Source: Bacillota bacterium
GTDB lineage: Bacteria; Bacillota; Clostridia; Christensenellales; Aristaeellaceae
Direction: 5' to 3'
Assembly: GCA_023396045.1 (NCBI GenBank)
Contig: JAEWXD010000022.1
Span: forward strand, 1 to 31,815
Length of the DNA: 31,815 nucleotides
How positions within the stretch are numbered: position 1 is the stretch's first letter; every line of letters starts with the position of its first letter. Under the pieces are notes generated by a model that did no database searches, was not told the origin of the DNA, and saw nothing but the letters and a program-made list of their open reading frames with translations. The translations under genes were made by a program, and so were the position numbers. Positions 14,583 to 22,584 of this stretch are shown here, one piece after another.

Positions 14583-14807
14583 ATGGATATTCAAAATTTA
14601 ATTAGCCAAGTAATGGGCGCTTTAAACGGCAATGCTGATATGATGAGCCAATTTCAAGCCAACCCGGTAAAAGCGGTAGAAAGCATCTTAAACATTGATT
14701 TGCCGGACGAACAAATCAATGCCATTATTACTGCTGTAAAAGCAAAAATCGGCGTAGACGGTATTGCCGGTATTGCCAAAGGCCTTGGTGGACTTTTCGG
14801 TAAATAA
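14583..14807 (+). CDS. Small helical protein of unknown function
   Basis: 74 residues, with its own ribosome binding site (AGAAGG) and a clean terminator, so it is very likely a real gene. The sequence reads MDIQNLISQVMGALNGNADM, then QFQANPVKAVESILNIDLPD, EQINAIITAVKAKIG and a Gly-rich end (GIAKGLGGLFGK). The central N/DP..A...IL.IDLPDEQI...I..VKAKI pattern recurs in small Clostridia proteins I know only as hypothetical. It recalls leader-peptide helices of the Nif11 type, but there is no core peptide after the Gly-rich end and no modification enzyme nearby. A TATAAT at 14528-14533 may be its -10 box. It has no signal peptide or membrane helix. Confidence 0.75.
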   Translation: MDIQNLISQVMGALNGNADMMSQFQANPVKAVESILNIDLPDEQINAIITAVKAKIGVDGIAGIAKGLGGLFGK

Positions 14808-14811
14808 TTAC

Positions 14812-14841
14812 AAAGCAAGTGCGTAAGTGCTTGCTTTTTTG
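14812..14841 (+). terminator. Rho-independent terminator with GTAA tetraloop
   Basis: AAAGCAAGTGC pairs with GTGCTTGCTTT (two G-U pairs) around GTAA, a GNRA-type loop, followed by TTT. It lies directly after the 74-residue gene. Confidence 0.85.
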
Positions 14842-14892
14842 TTTGCCAACATGCAATCCCCTTATAGTATAGGGGATTTTTTATTGGCTGTG

Positions 14893-15140
14893 GTAAGGCA
14901 GTAAAAATAAGAAAGGCTTAAAGCTATATGGCTTTGTGTAATTGCGAAGGGGTGTGCAAGCCCCTAACACCCCATAAGCCCAACTATCCCCACGCAAGCA
15001 GTAGCCGCAACAAGGCGGCCTTTTGGGTTGTAGCTTTGAATGAGTAAAATATTCCTAAAATAGCAGGTTTTTGCTATTTATAGTAAACTGTTGTTAAAAA
15101 TACAACACTCCACATAAACAAAGTGCCTATACTAAACAAA
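14893..15140 (+). repeat. Dispersed intergenic repeat, copy 3 (diverged)
   Basis: Shares with copy 5 the blocks AGAAAGG, GGCTTTGTGT, ATTGCGAAGGGGTGT, AAGCCCCTA, CAAGGCGGCCTTTT, GCTTTGAA.....G and AAATAGCAGGTTTT, and the tail GTTGTTAAAAATACAACACT. It lacks the AGCCCCCTTTACA core and the palindrome. No gene lies between 14842 and 15186. Confidence 0.75.
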
Positions 15141-15154
15141 TACAGAATTTTTCC

Positions 15155-15182
15155 AAAATAAAAAATGCTTTTTCAGCATTTT
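15155..15182 (-). terminator. Rho-independent terminator of the phosphodiesterase gene
   Basis: On the minus strand AAAATGCT and AGCATTTT pair around GAAAA, followed by TTTTATTTT. It lies a few bases after the stop of the gene at 15187. Confidence 0.8.
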
Positions 15183-15186
15183 CTAT

Positions 15187-16929
15187 TTAAAATATAGTAT
15201 CCAGCAAAAGCTCCAAATCATCTTTATTTTTTTGTTGAATTTGCAAGTCTTGCAGTTGTAAAGGCTCGTCGCTGATAATACCGTCTACATTGCTTTGTAA
15301 AAAGTTACGCATAGCATCTTCGTTGTTTACCGTCCATACAAAAGCTTGTTTACCGGCCATTTGTATGCGTTCAATATTGGTATCGGTGGCAAGCTGCTCT
15401 TCCATAAGTAAAATATCAGCCGATATTTTTGAGATATCCCCCAAGGATGCATAATATAAATAACCTGTTTGAATATGAGGGTACTTGCTTTTACTATACT
15501 CCAATAAGGATAAATCCAAAGAGAGCAGTGTGCATTGGCTTTGCATCTGTTCTTGTTCTAACATTTGCACTACATCATCTATCATTTTGGTGTCGGCTGT
15601 TTTTCCCTTACATTCTATCAATAAATGAATACGATCTTTACCGGCACGCAACACCTGCGTTAGATCTGCCAAGGCTTCCGGCTTGCCAAAGTCATCTTGA
15701 ATTTGCAACGTTTGCAATTCCTCTGTATTACATTCTTCTATAGCCTTTGCACTACCTGCTAAGCGTTGTAAAGTATTATCATGGTGAACATAATATTTGC
15801 CATCCTTGCTGCGCTGTATATCTATTTCACTATAAGGAATGTTGTGCTCTATGGCTTTTTGCAAACCGGTTAGGGAGTTTTCTACCCCCAAAGTGCCTCC
15901 TGCCCTGTGCGCTACAATAGCAATATTTTTAGGGCTGCGGAATATTTCTTCAAAAAACACACCATATATCACAGAAACAGCAGCGATTCCCAGTGCCCCT
16001 ACAATAGCGATACAGGTCATTTTAAATCGGTAGCTTTTACCTTTTTTACTTATCGCCTTGCCGGAATATTCTACATCTTCTATTTGCAAAAACAAATGGG
16101 TGGCTTGGTGTAATATATTGCTGGGTACAAATAGCAGCAATATAGAGAGCAACGCAGAAACGCTGATAAAGACAAAGCACAGAAATATACGGCGTGCAAG
16201 GTTAGAAAGCACCATTTTATATGCCGGGAGCATACAGAACACAAACAAAAACAATACCGCAAGGAGTACCAAAGCCATGTGTTTTACAAATATAATGCCA
16301 ATGTTTTTTAAAAAAGCCTTCCAATTTTGGCGCATGCATTGCCCTGCTTTTTGAAAAATATTGCTTTCTTTACCAAATAGCAAGTAATGAAATACAAAAA
16401 AGTAGAAAATGCTTACGCAAAATGCTAAAACCAGCACGGTAATATAGAGTATATAATACAAAGGCTTTTTTTGAATTACTTCAAATATAAAGCTTGGTAT
16501 AGCAAAATTTTCCATTATTTGCAAACGTATGCCTATACTGAGCAAGGGTACAACAAAGCTAAAAAACAATATTAAAACAATTCTGTTCCAATGCCTATAT
16601 TTGCGCAAAGCCAATATGCCCTGTTTAAAAATGGCAAATAAGGATATTTTTTGTTCGCCCTTATGCAAAGCCAAACTGAGATATAAAAAGCTGTGTATAT
16701 CTATGGCTATACAGAGTGCAAACAAAAGCAAAGCAAAGCCAATAAATAAAATGCCCGGCACACTGGCTATAAAATGCAATATTTGTGTATTGCTGGCATT
16801 GCTTTGCCCTGTGCTATTTAATAATAATTTTGTAATGTTACCAAATACAAAAAGCAGCGCCACAAGCAAGGTTTCGCTACACAATCTATATAATGTAAAA
16901 TAATAATATTTTTTTGCTTTGTTCTCCAT
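15187..16929 (-). CDS. Membrane-anchored glycerophosphodiester phosphodiesterase
   Basis: 580 residues from MENKAKKYYYF. The first ~320 residues hold about seven membrane helices, as in the GPDPase membrane domain. A C-terminal GDPD domain follows: IAIVAHRAGGTLGVENSL, then YSEIDIQRSKDGKYYVHHDN with the expected E-x-D and HD catalytic or metal residues, IHLLIECKGK, and VWTVNNEDAMRNFL, VDGIISDEP at the end. It should hydrolyse glycerophosphodiesters to glycerol 3-phosphate, with the active site outside the membrane. The usual HRG is HRA here. An in-frame ATG at 16995 lies within the promoter's -35 box, so the start at 16929, preceded by GAGGT, is preferred. It is a single-gene unit with its own promoter and terminator. 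Confidence 0.9.
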   Translation of the reverse strand: MENKAKKYYYFTLYRLCSETLLVALLFVFGNITKLLLNSTGQSNASNTQILHFIASVPGILFIGFALLLFALCIAIDIHSFLYLSLALHKGEQKISLFAIFKQGILALRKYRHWNRIVLILFFSFVVPLLSIGIRLQIMENFAIPSFIFEVIQKKPLYYILYITVLVLAFCVSIFYFFVFHYLLFGKESNIFQKAGQCMRQNWKAFLKNIGIIFVKHMALVLLAVLFLFVFCMLPAYKMVLSNLARRIFLCFVFISVSALLSILLLFVPSNILHQATHLFLQIEDVEYSGKAISKKGKSYRFKMTCIAIVGALGIAAVSVIYGVFFEEIFRSPKNIAIVAHRAGGTLGVENSLTGLQKAIEHNIPYSEIDIQRSKDGKYYVHHDNTLQRLAGSAKAIEECNTEELQTLQIQDDFGKPEALADLTQVLRAGKDRIHLLIECKGKTADTKMIDDVVQMLEQEQMQSQCTLLSLDLSLLEYSKSKYPHIQTGYLYYASLGDISKISADILLMEEQLATDTNIERIQMAGKQAFVWTVNNEDAMRNFLQSNVDGIISDEPLQLQDLQIQQKNKDDLELLLDTIF

Positions 16930-16965
16930 AGTACCTCGTGTATCCATTTCAAAAATTTCTACTAT

Positions 16966-16995
16966 ATTATAGTGTTTTGTAAAGCATGCTGTCAA
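16966..16995 (-). promoter_or_regulatory. Near-consensus promoter of the phosphodiesterase gene
   Basis: On the minus strand, TTGACA (16990-16995) and TATAAT (16966-16971) are both perfect, with an 18-bp spacer. Transcription would start near 16959, about 30 bases before the ATG at 16929. This rules out the upstream in-frame ATG at 16995. Confidence 0.82.
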
Positions 16996-17080
16996 ACAGG
17001 GTAGATTTAATAATCACACTTCTAAATTCTTATTGTTTTGCAATCTCTATATTTTATAGGAGATATTTTAGGGTGCGTGG

Positions 17081-17300
17081 GCAAGCAATTAAAAATAAAA
17101 AAGGCTTGAAACGATAAGGCTTTGTTTTATTGCCAAGAGCTTTACGATCCCCCGGTCAGCTACGCTGACAGCCCCCTTTACACAAGGCGGCCTTTCTGCT
17201 TAACGCTTTAAAGTTAGGTAAGTGTTTAAATTTCCTGTTTTCACTAAGTGTAGTTGTTTTTTATATAAAATATAACACTTCATATAAACCAAATATCTAC
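17081..17300 (+). repeat. Dispersed intergenic repeat, copy 4
   Basis: Contains AAGGCTTGAAAC, GATCCCCCGGTCAGC, the palindrome TCAGCTACGCTGA, AGCCCCCTTTACACAAGGC, GGCCTTTCTGCTTAACGC and TTTTCACTAAGTGTAGTTGTT, ending with AAAATATAACACTTCATATAA. It fills the gap between two minus-strand genes. There is no gene in 16996-17366. Confidence 0.85.
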
Positions 17301-17326
17301 ACCCCACACAAACCAAAATCTGCACA

Positions 17327-17356
17327 AAAAATATCCCAAAGCTTTGGGATATTTTT
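17327..17356 (-). terminator. Terminator of the pentose operon (perfect 30-bp palindrome)
   Basis: AAAAATATCCCAAAG joined to CTTTGGGATATTTTT is a perfect palindrome, giving a GC-containing stem with a T-run on both strands. It starts 10 bp after the xylB stop. Confidence 0.88.
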
Positions 17357-17366
17357 ATATTCATAA

Positions 17367-18887
17367 TTACAGCGCACTCAACTGTGCAAAATGTGTTTGC
17401 AGGCTTGGATAAAGTGCTTTGAATAATTGATAGTAGACTTCATACGCTTCACTATGTTGTGGGCTTGTGGTACTGTTTGGCTCTATAATGGCCTTGCAGG
17501 CTTCTTCTATACTGCTGTATTCGCCACAGGCTACAGCAGAGAGTATCATCACCCCTAAGGCAGGGCCTTCGTTGGATTGGGTTGCCGTTTGCAGTGGGCA
17601 ACGGAGTATATCTGCCAGCATTTGCCTCCAAAGTGGGCTGCGTGCGCCACCGCCACAGGCAAGCAAGCTGTTGATTTCTATGCCCATGCCCTGTATTACA
17701 TCAAGGCATGCCTTTTGAGAATAGCTTACCCCCTCCATCACAGCACGGGATAAATCACCCTTGCCATGCATGGCACTCAAGCCAAAGAACACCCCTCTGG
17801 CGTTGGCGTCCAGCAATGGACTGCGTTCACCCATAAGGTAGGGTAAAAAGAGCAGCTTATTTGCACCAATGGGGGAGTCCTTCGCCAATTCGTTCATAAG
17901 CACATAAGGGTCTATCCCTTGCGCCTTTGCTTGCTCTATTTCTTTGGAAAATACCGTATCACGCAACCAACGGTAACTAAGGCCGGCGCTTAAAGTGCAG
18001 CTCATTACTGCAAAAGCCTTGGGTATGGCGCTGCAAAAAGTATGCACTCGGCACTCGGGATCTATATGCACCTCATCAGCATGGGCGAAAATAACACCGC
18101 TGGTGCCTATGGTAATAAAGGCATCGCCCACCTTGCTAATGCCTGTGCCTATGGCTGCGGCGGCATTGTCCCCTGCGCCGGCAATGACTTTGGTGTGCAT
18201 TGCAAGACCTGTGCGTTGGCCGGCTTGCTCTGTAATGGTACCCACAATGTCCAGAGATTCATAGAGCGGTGGAAGTATACTTTCCGGTATTTGCAAGGCT
18301 TGCAAAATTTCCTTGCTCCATGTGCGGGTATAAATATCCAGTAAATTGGTACCGCTGGCATCGCTATATTCTTGACAGAGCACACCGGTTAAGCAGTAGC
18401 GCACATAGTCCTTGGGCAGTAGTATACAGGCTGTTTTTGCAAATATCTCCGGCTCGTTTTGTTGCACCCAACGAATTTTGCCTGCCGTAAAGCCGGGTAG
18501 GGCAGGGTTTGCGCATATTTCTACCAAACGTTCTTTGCCTATGATATGGTGAATTTCTTCACATTGGGGGACGGTACGGCCATCGCACCACAAAATTGCT
18601 TTGCGAAGTACATTGCCATCCTTATCTAAAAGTACAGCGCCATGCATTTGGCCACTGATACCAAGGGCTTGTATATCCGCTGCATTCACGGTAGAAGTTT
18701 TGAGCACGCTTTGTATACCTTCATAGGCAGCGTTTGCCCAGTCTTGCGGGTCTTGCTCTGCCCAACCGTTTTGGTATTGGTAGAGGGGGTATTCTACCGT
18801 ATGGCTGGCAAGCGCCTGCCCCTTGGCTGTATAAAGCACGGTTTTGGTGCCGCTGGTGCCAAGGTCTACCCCTATATAATAATGCAT
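17367..18887 (-). CDS. xylB: Xylulokinase
   Basis: 506 residues, the usual length for this FGGY-family kinase, which converts D-xylulose and ATP to xylulose 5-phosphate. YIGVDLGTSGTKTVLY (3-18) is the N-terminal phosphate-binding motif. IQALGISGQMHGAVLLD and ILWCDGRT match xylulokinases specifically (the GQMHG segment lies by the sugar site). GAGDNAAAAIGTG and LACGGGARSPLWRQMLADIL form the C-terminal nucleotide region. GGAGG stands five bases before the ATG. It is the last gene of the operon, 53 bp after xylA, and the gap holds a terminator-like hairpin (18898-18928) that may lower its expression. Nothing looks broken. Confidence 0.96.
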   Translation of the reverse strand: MHYYIGVDLGTSGTKTVLYTAKGQALASHTVEYPLYQYQNGWAEQDPQDWANAAYEGIQSVLKTSTVNAADIQALGISGQMHGAVLLDKDGNVLRKAILWCDGRTVPQCEEIHHIIGKERLVEICANPALPGFTAGKIRWVQQNEPEIFAKTACILLPKDYVRYCLTGVLCQEYSDASGTNLLDIYTRTWSKEILQALQIPESILPPLYESLDIVGTITEQAGQRTGLAMHTKVIAGAGDNAAAAIGTGISKVGDAFITIGTSGVIFAHADEVHIDPECRVHTFCSAIPKAFAVMSCTLSAGLSYRWLRDTVFSKEIEQAKAQGIDPYVLMNELAKDSPIGANKLLFLPYLMGERSPLLDANARGVFFGLSAMHGKGDLSRAVMEGVSYSQKACLDVIQGMGIEINSLLACGGGARSPLWRQMLADILRCPLQTATQSNEGPALGVMILSAVACGEYSSIEEACKAIIEPNSTTSPQHSEAYEVYYQLFKALYPSLQTHFAQLSAL

Positions 18888-18897
18888 ATTGCCTCCT

Positions 18898-18928
18898 AAA
18901 AAAGCAGTGTGCCGCTATTGCAGCACAC
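18898..18928 (-). terminator. Terminator-like hairpin between xylA and xylB
   Basis: On the minus strand GTGTGCTGC pairs with GCGGCACAC (one T-G pair) around AATA, followed by TGC and six T (18903-18898). The T-run touches the xylB ribosome binding site GGAGG (18896-18892). It could terminate part of the operon transcript, stabilise the xylA end or mask the xylB ribosome site. Confidence 0.72.
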
Positions 18929-18940
18929 CGGCAAATTTAC

Positions 18941-20251
18941 TTATTGAAATAAAATGTTGTTTACAATGCTTTCTAAGTATTCTTGGCGGCCACTTTCAAC
19001 CACAGGTTCTGCAATACCCACGGCATAGCTTGCCAATTCTTCTAAGCTGGTTTGTTTGTCTACAATTTTTTTGCCTATGCCTGTGGTAAAGCTTCTGTAT
19101 TTGTTTTGTACAAATTCGTCTATACGGCCATCTTCCATAATGGCTACGGCTTTACGCAGGGCAAGGGCAAAGCTATCCATACCGGAGATATATGCAAGCA
19201 GTATATCTTCAAATGTGTTGGATGCACGGCGTGCCTTAGCGTCAAAGTTTAAACCACCGTTGGTAAAGCCGCCGGCACGCAAAATTTCCAGCATGGCGTA
19301 GGTGCAAGAATATACATCGGTGGGGAATTGGTCGGTATCCCAGCCTAAGAGCATATCGCCTTGGTTGGCATCTACAGAACCGAACACACCGTTTACAGCA
19401 GATAGGCGAAGTTCGTGTTCAAAGCTATGGCCTGCAAGTGTGGCATGGTTGGCTTCAATATTGAGTTTGAAATCGCCCATCAGGTTGTATTTGCGTAAGA
19501 AGGCAATACAGTTGCCGGCATCAAAATCATATTGGTGCTTGGTTGGTTCCTTTGGTTTTGGCTCCAAGTAGAAATCGCCTTTAAAGCCTTGCTTTCTACC
19601 ATAATCTCTTGCCATGGTTAAAAAAGTTGCAAGGTTGTCCAGTTCCAAGCCCATATCGGTGTTAAGCAGAGTTTCATAGCCTTCTCTGCCACCCCAGAAC
19701 ACATAGCCTGTGCCACCAAGCTGAATGCAAGCATCTATACAAGCTTTTACTTTAGCAGCGGCAATGGCATATACATCAGCATTGCCGGATGTAGCCGCGC
19801 CCAACATAAAGCGCTTGTGGCTAAATAGGTTAGAAGTTGCCCAAAGCAATTTTTTGTTGTGCTTTTTTTGCAATTCTTCCAAGTAGTTTACCATTTCCTT
19901 GTAATTGGCAAGGCTTTCTGCAAGGATTGTACCCTCCGGCGCAACGTCTACATCATGGAAGCAATAGTATTCAATGCCCATTTTATCCATAAGTTCAAAG
20001 GCGAATCTGGCTTTGGCTCTATACATTTCCATAGGATCTATCTGGTTAAATTGCTTGTTCATGGTGGCACTGCCAAACATATCCACACCTTCTGCATCAA
20101 TGGTGTGCCAGTAACTCATAGAGAATTTTAAATGCTCCCGCATTGTTTTACCGGCAATCACTTCCTCCGGGTTATAGTATTTAAAGGCAAAAGGATTTTT
20201 ACTTTGAGGGCCTTCGTATTGCACTTTTTGTATTTCATTGTATTTTTGCAT
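18941..20251 (-). CDS. xylA: Xylose isomerase, long (class II) form
   Basis: 436 residues, the length of class II xylose isomerases (about 440). The enzyme interconverts D-xylose and D-xylulose using two divalent metals. YYCFHDVDVAPEG has the catalytic His and Asp. VFWGGREGYETLLNTDM is a family signature. FYLEPKPKEPTKHQYDFD includes metal-binding Glu and the substrate Lys, followed by NIEANHATLAGHSFEHEL and VDANQGDMLLGWDTDQFP with further metal ligands. The N-terminus (NPFAFKYYNPEEVIAGKTM) is typical of the class. AGGAG precedes the ATG by seven bases. It lies between the ROK regulator (10 bp) and xylB. Confidence 0.98.
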   Translation of the reverse strand: MQKYNEIQKVQYEGPQSKNPFAFKYYNPEEVIAGKTMREHLKFSMSYWHTIDAEGVDMFGSATMNKQFNQIDPMEMYRAKARFAFELMDKMGIEYYCFHDVDVAPEGTILAESLANYKEMVNYLEELQKKHNKKLLWATSNLFSHKRFMLGAATSGNADVYAIAAAKVKACIDACIQLGGTGYVFWGGREGYETLLNTDMGLELDNLATFLTMARDYGRKQGFKGDFYLEPKPKEPTKHQYDFDAGNCIAFLRKYNLMGDFKLNIEANHATLAGHSFEHELRLSAVNGVFGSVDANQGDMLLGWDTDQFPTDVYSCTYAMLEILRAGGFTNGGLNFDAKARRASNTFEDILLAYISGMDSFALALRKAVAIMEDGRIDEFVQNKYRSFTTGIGKKIVDKQTSLEELASYAVGIAEPVVESGRQEYLESIVNNILFQ

Positions 20252-20261
20252 AAAAGTTCTC

Positions 20262-21383
20262 CTAATTGATATTTTTTAAAAATTCATTCATCCATTGCAA
20301 TGCTGCACCCAAAGCGGCACTGCGGTTTGGAATTTTGCTAAAACGCAAGAAGCTTGGTGTTTCGCTAACGAGCATTTGCTTTTGTATATATTGTTTTAAT
20401 TTTTCTTCATAGGGTATTAAGTAGGGCACAATAAAGCCACTTACACATAGGTCGGTATCAAATAAGGTATGAATATTGGCAATACCTTTTGCCAGATTGC
20501 ATAGGTATCGGTTGAGCACCGCCGTATATTCTGCATTATCCGGGCAAGCTGTAAAAAAAGCGTCTAAATCTATACCAAAGTCCTGGCTGAGCCTATCCGC
20601 AGAGCAGAGCGCTTCAAAACAACCTTCCTTACCACAGGAACAAACGGGGCTATGTTCTGCAATGCACATGTGGCCAAACTCGCCACTTCTGCCACGATTG
20701 CCGTTATAGGGGCTACCGTTGATAATAATGGCACCGCCAATACCGCTTTCTATATACAGGCAACAAAAATGTTTAGCTTTGTCGCTATGCCACCATTCTG
20801 CAATACCTGCAGCGCTTGCGTCATTAATAAAGCGTACAGGGAAATGAAAACAAGAAAGCATGGACTTCAGGTTCTTGTTTTTAATTTGCAGGGTGGGCGC
20901 TGTAATCAGTTCGCCATCGTCAGTTACAAGGCCGGCAATGCTTACACCTATGCCCAATACCTGCGCATGGTTTATACTATGCACACGCAACAGCTCCATC
21001 ACCATATCGTTGAGCATGGTAAAATATTTTTTATGATACACAAAAGAAATATTGTGTTTTTCAAAAGCAATGGTTTCCCCACGCAAATTGCTAAGCATAA
21101 GGCGCACATGGTGCTTACTGGTGGCAATACCAATGGCATATTTTGCATTTTTATGAATGGTAATGGTGCGTGGTTTTCTACCCCCGGTAGAATCTTCCAA
21201 ACTGCCATATTCAATCAAATTTTCGCCAAGCAAGTGCGCAATGCAGGTGTTTACCGTAGGCAAACTGAGGTGCAGTGCTGCTCCAATTTCTTTTAAAGTA
21301 ATACCATCCGGCGCATTGTATATAGTGTGATATACATTATGATAATTTTTAAGCCTCACATCCACATTGCTGATTGCTTTCAT
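20262..21383 (-). CDS. xylR: ROK-family transcriptional regulator, probable XylR
   Basis: 373 residues. The N-terminal winged helix (TLKEIGAALHLSLPTVNTCI, LLGENLIEYGSLEDSTGGRK) precedes a ROK domain with IGIGVSIAGLV, FINDASAAGIAEW and the zinc motif GHMCI...CSCGKEGCFEA (His and Cys ligands present). ROK proteins with this HTH are usually sugar-responsive repressors. The ATP-binding start of ROK kinases is degenerate (YAIGIATSKHH), which fits a regulator rather than a kinase. It lies between the permease and xylA genes, with AGGAG before its ATG. Xylose or a derivative is the likely inducer, and the palindrome at 25302-25334 is the best operator candidate. Control of this operon is inferred from position. 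Confidence 0.85.
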   Translation of the reverse strand: MKAISNVDVRLKNYHNVYHTIYNAPDGITLKEIGAALHLSLPTVNTCIAHLLGENLIEYGSLEDSTGGRKPRTITIHKNAKYAIGIATSKHHVRLMLSNLRGETIAFEKHNISFVYHKKYFTMLNDMVMELLRVHSINHAQVLGIGVSIAGLVTDDGELITAPTLQIKNKNLKSMLSCFHFPVRFINDASAAGIAEWWHSDKAKHFCCLYIESGIGGAIIINGSPYNGNRGRSGEFGHMCIAEHSPVCSCGKEGCFEALCSADRLSQDFGIDLDAFFTACPDNAEYTAVLNRYLCNLAKGIANIHTLFDTDLCVSGFIVPYLIPYEEKLKQYIQKQMLVSETPSFLRFSKIPNRSAALGAALQWMNEFLKNIN

Positions 21384-21392
21384 TGTATTCTC

Positions 21393-22583
21393 CTACTTAC
21401 GTTTTGGAAATAGTTGTATGTTCATTTTGCCTATAACATCAAAGGCAACAGCACCTAAGAGTACCAAACCTTTTACAATTTGCTGTACGTTGCTGTTAAT
21501 GCCCATAATAGACATACCATTGTTTAACACACCAAATATCAAAGCACCAATTACTGTGCCGCCAACTGTACCTATGCCACCATAGGCAGAAGCACCACCA
21601 ATGAAGCAGGCGCCAATGGCGTCTAGTTCAAAGCTTAAACCGGCTTGTGGGGAAGCACTGTTGAGCCTTGCTGCAAACACAAGGCCTGCCACGGCAGCCA
21701 AAAACCCCATGTTGGTATAGGCAAAAAACATCATGCGTTCTGTTTTAATACCACTGAGTTTGGCTGCCTTCATGTTACCGCCCATAGAGTAAAGGTAACG
21801 GCCTTGTACCATGTTGCTGGTAAAGAAGCCATAGCTGATTACTACCAGGCCGATAATAATCAGAACCGTTGGTATACCACGGAACTTGCCAATGGTAAGA
21901 AAGAACCAGGCAATTGCAATGCTGATAAGTGCAAGCTTTGCAACAAGACTCAGCAGGCTTTCTGCCGGGTAGCCCTTGCGCAATTTTTTATTGCGTTTTA
22001 AAAGGCTTGTGGTTACCAAGGCTATGATACAAACAGCGCCTACCAATAGGCTAAGAAAGTTGTATTGTGTGTTGAATAATGTAATTTTTTCAATAAATGG
22101 GCTGGGGATATAGCCGGTTGAAAACATTAAGTATTCCTGTGGGAAGGGGGCTAAGGTTAAACCATTTAATATTAACAGTGTTAAACCACGGAACACCAGC
22201 ATACCACTTAATGTTACAATAAAGGGTGGAATTTTTACATAGGCGATCCAAAAAGCCTGCCATGCACCACAAGCCGTACCGATGAGTAAACATACGGCAA
22301 TAGCTACATAGGGGTTCCATGTGCTTTTTACCAGCATTTCACCGGCACAAGCACCTACCAAGGCCACAATGGAACCAACAGAAAGGTCTATGTTACCACC
22401 TGTCAAAATACATAATAACATACCAACACCCAAAATAACTACATAAGAATTTTGGAAAATAACGTTGGATACATTCATAGGGCGTAAAATTTTGCCCTGC
22501 GTTAAAACTGCAAATGCAAGCACGATGGCAAGCAAAGCAATTACCATGGAATATTGTTTGATATTTAATTTTCTCTTTTCCAT
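21393..22583 (-). CDS. mmsB: Multiple-monosaccharide ABC transporter permease (MmsB/GguB-like)
   Basis: 396 residues from MEKRKLNIKQYSMVIALLAI, with about ten hydrophobic helices, including LLCILTGGNIDLSVGSIVAL, a hallmark of monosaccharide permeases (BPD_transp_2). FEFDAIGACFIGG-type and YGGIGTVGGTVIGALIFGVL segments near the end contact the ATPase. A longer frame extends to 22676, but that part is read through the end of the ATPase gene. The ATG at 22583 is preceded by AAGGAG and sits one base after the mmsA stop. It imports pentose or hexose with the ATPase and ChvE-type protein upstream. The Mms/Ggu name follows the ChvE partner; an XylH-type function is equally possible from this gene alone. 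Confidence 0.88.
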   Translation of the reverse strand: MEKRKLNIKQYSMVIALLAIVLAFAVLTQGKILRPMNVSNVIFQNSYVVILGVGMLLCILTGGNIDLSVGSIVALVGACAGEMLVKSTWNPYVAIAVCLLIGTACGAWQAFWIAYVKIPPFIVTLSGMLVFRGLTLLILNGLTLAPFPQEYLMFSTGYIPSPFIEKITLFNTQYNFLSLLVGAVCIIALVTTSLLKRNKKLRKGYPAESLLSLVAKLALISIAIAWFFLTIGKFRGIPTVLIIIGLVVISYGFFTSNMVQGRYLYSMGGNMKAAKLSGIKTERMMFFAYTNMGFLAAVAGLVFAARLNSASPQAGLSFELDAIGACFIGGASAYGGIGTVGGTVIGALIFGVLNNGMSIMGINSNVQQIVKGLVLLGAVAFDVIGKMNIQLFPKRK

Positions 22584-22584
22584 G

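Noticed and set aside
16930..16995. N-terminal extension of the phosphodiesterase
   Set aside because: It lies across the -35/-10 promoter and precedes the transcription start, so it cannot be translated from that promoter.
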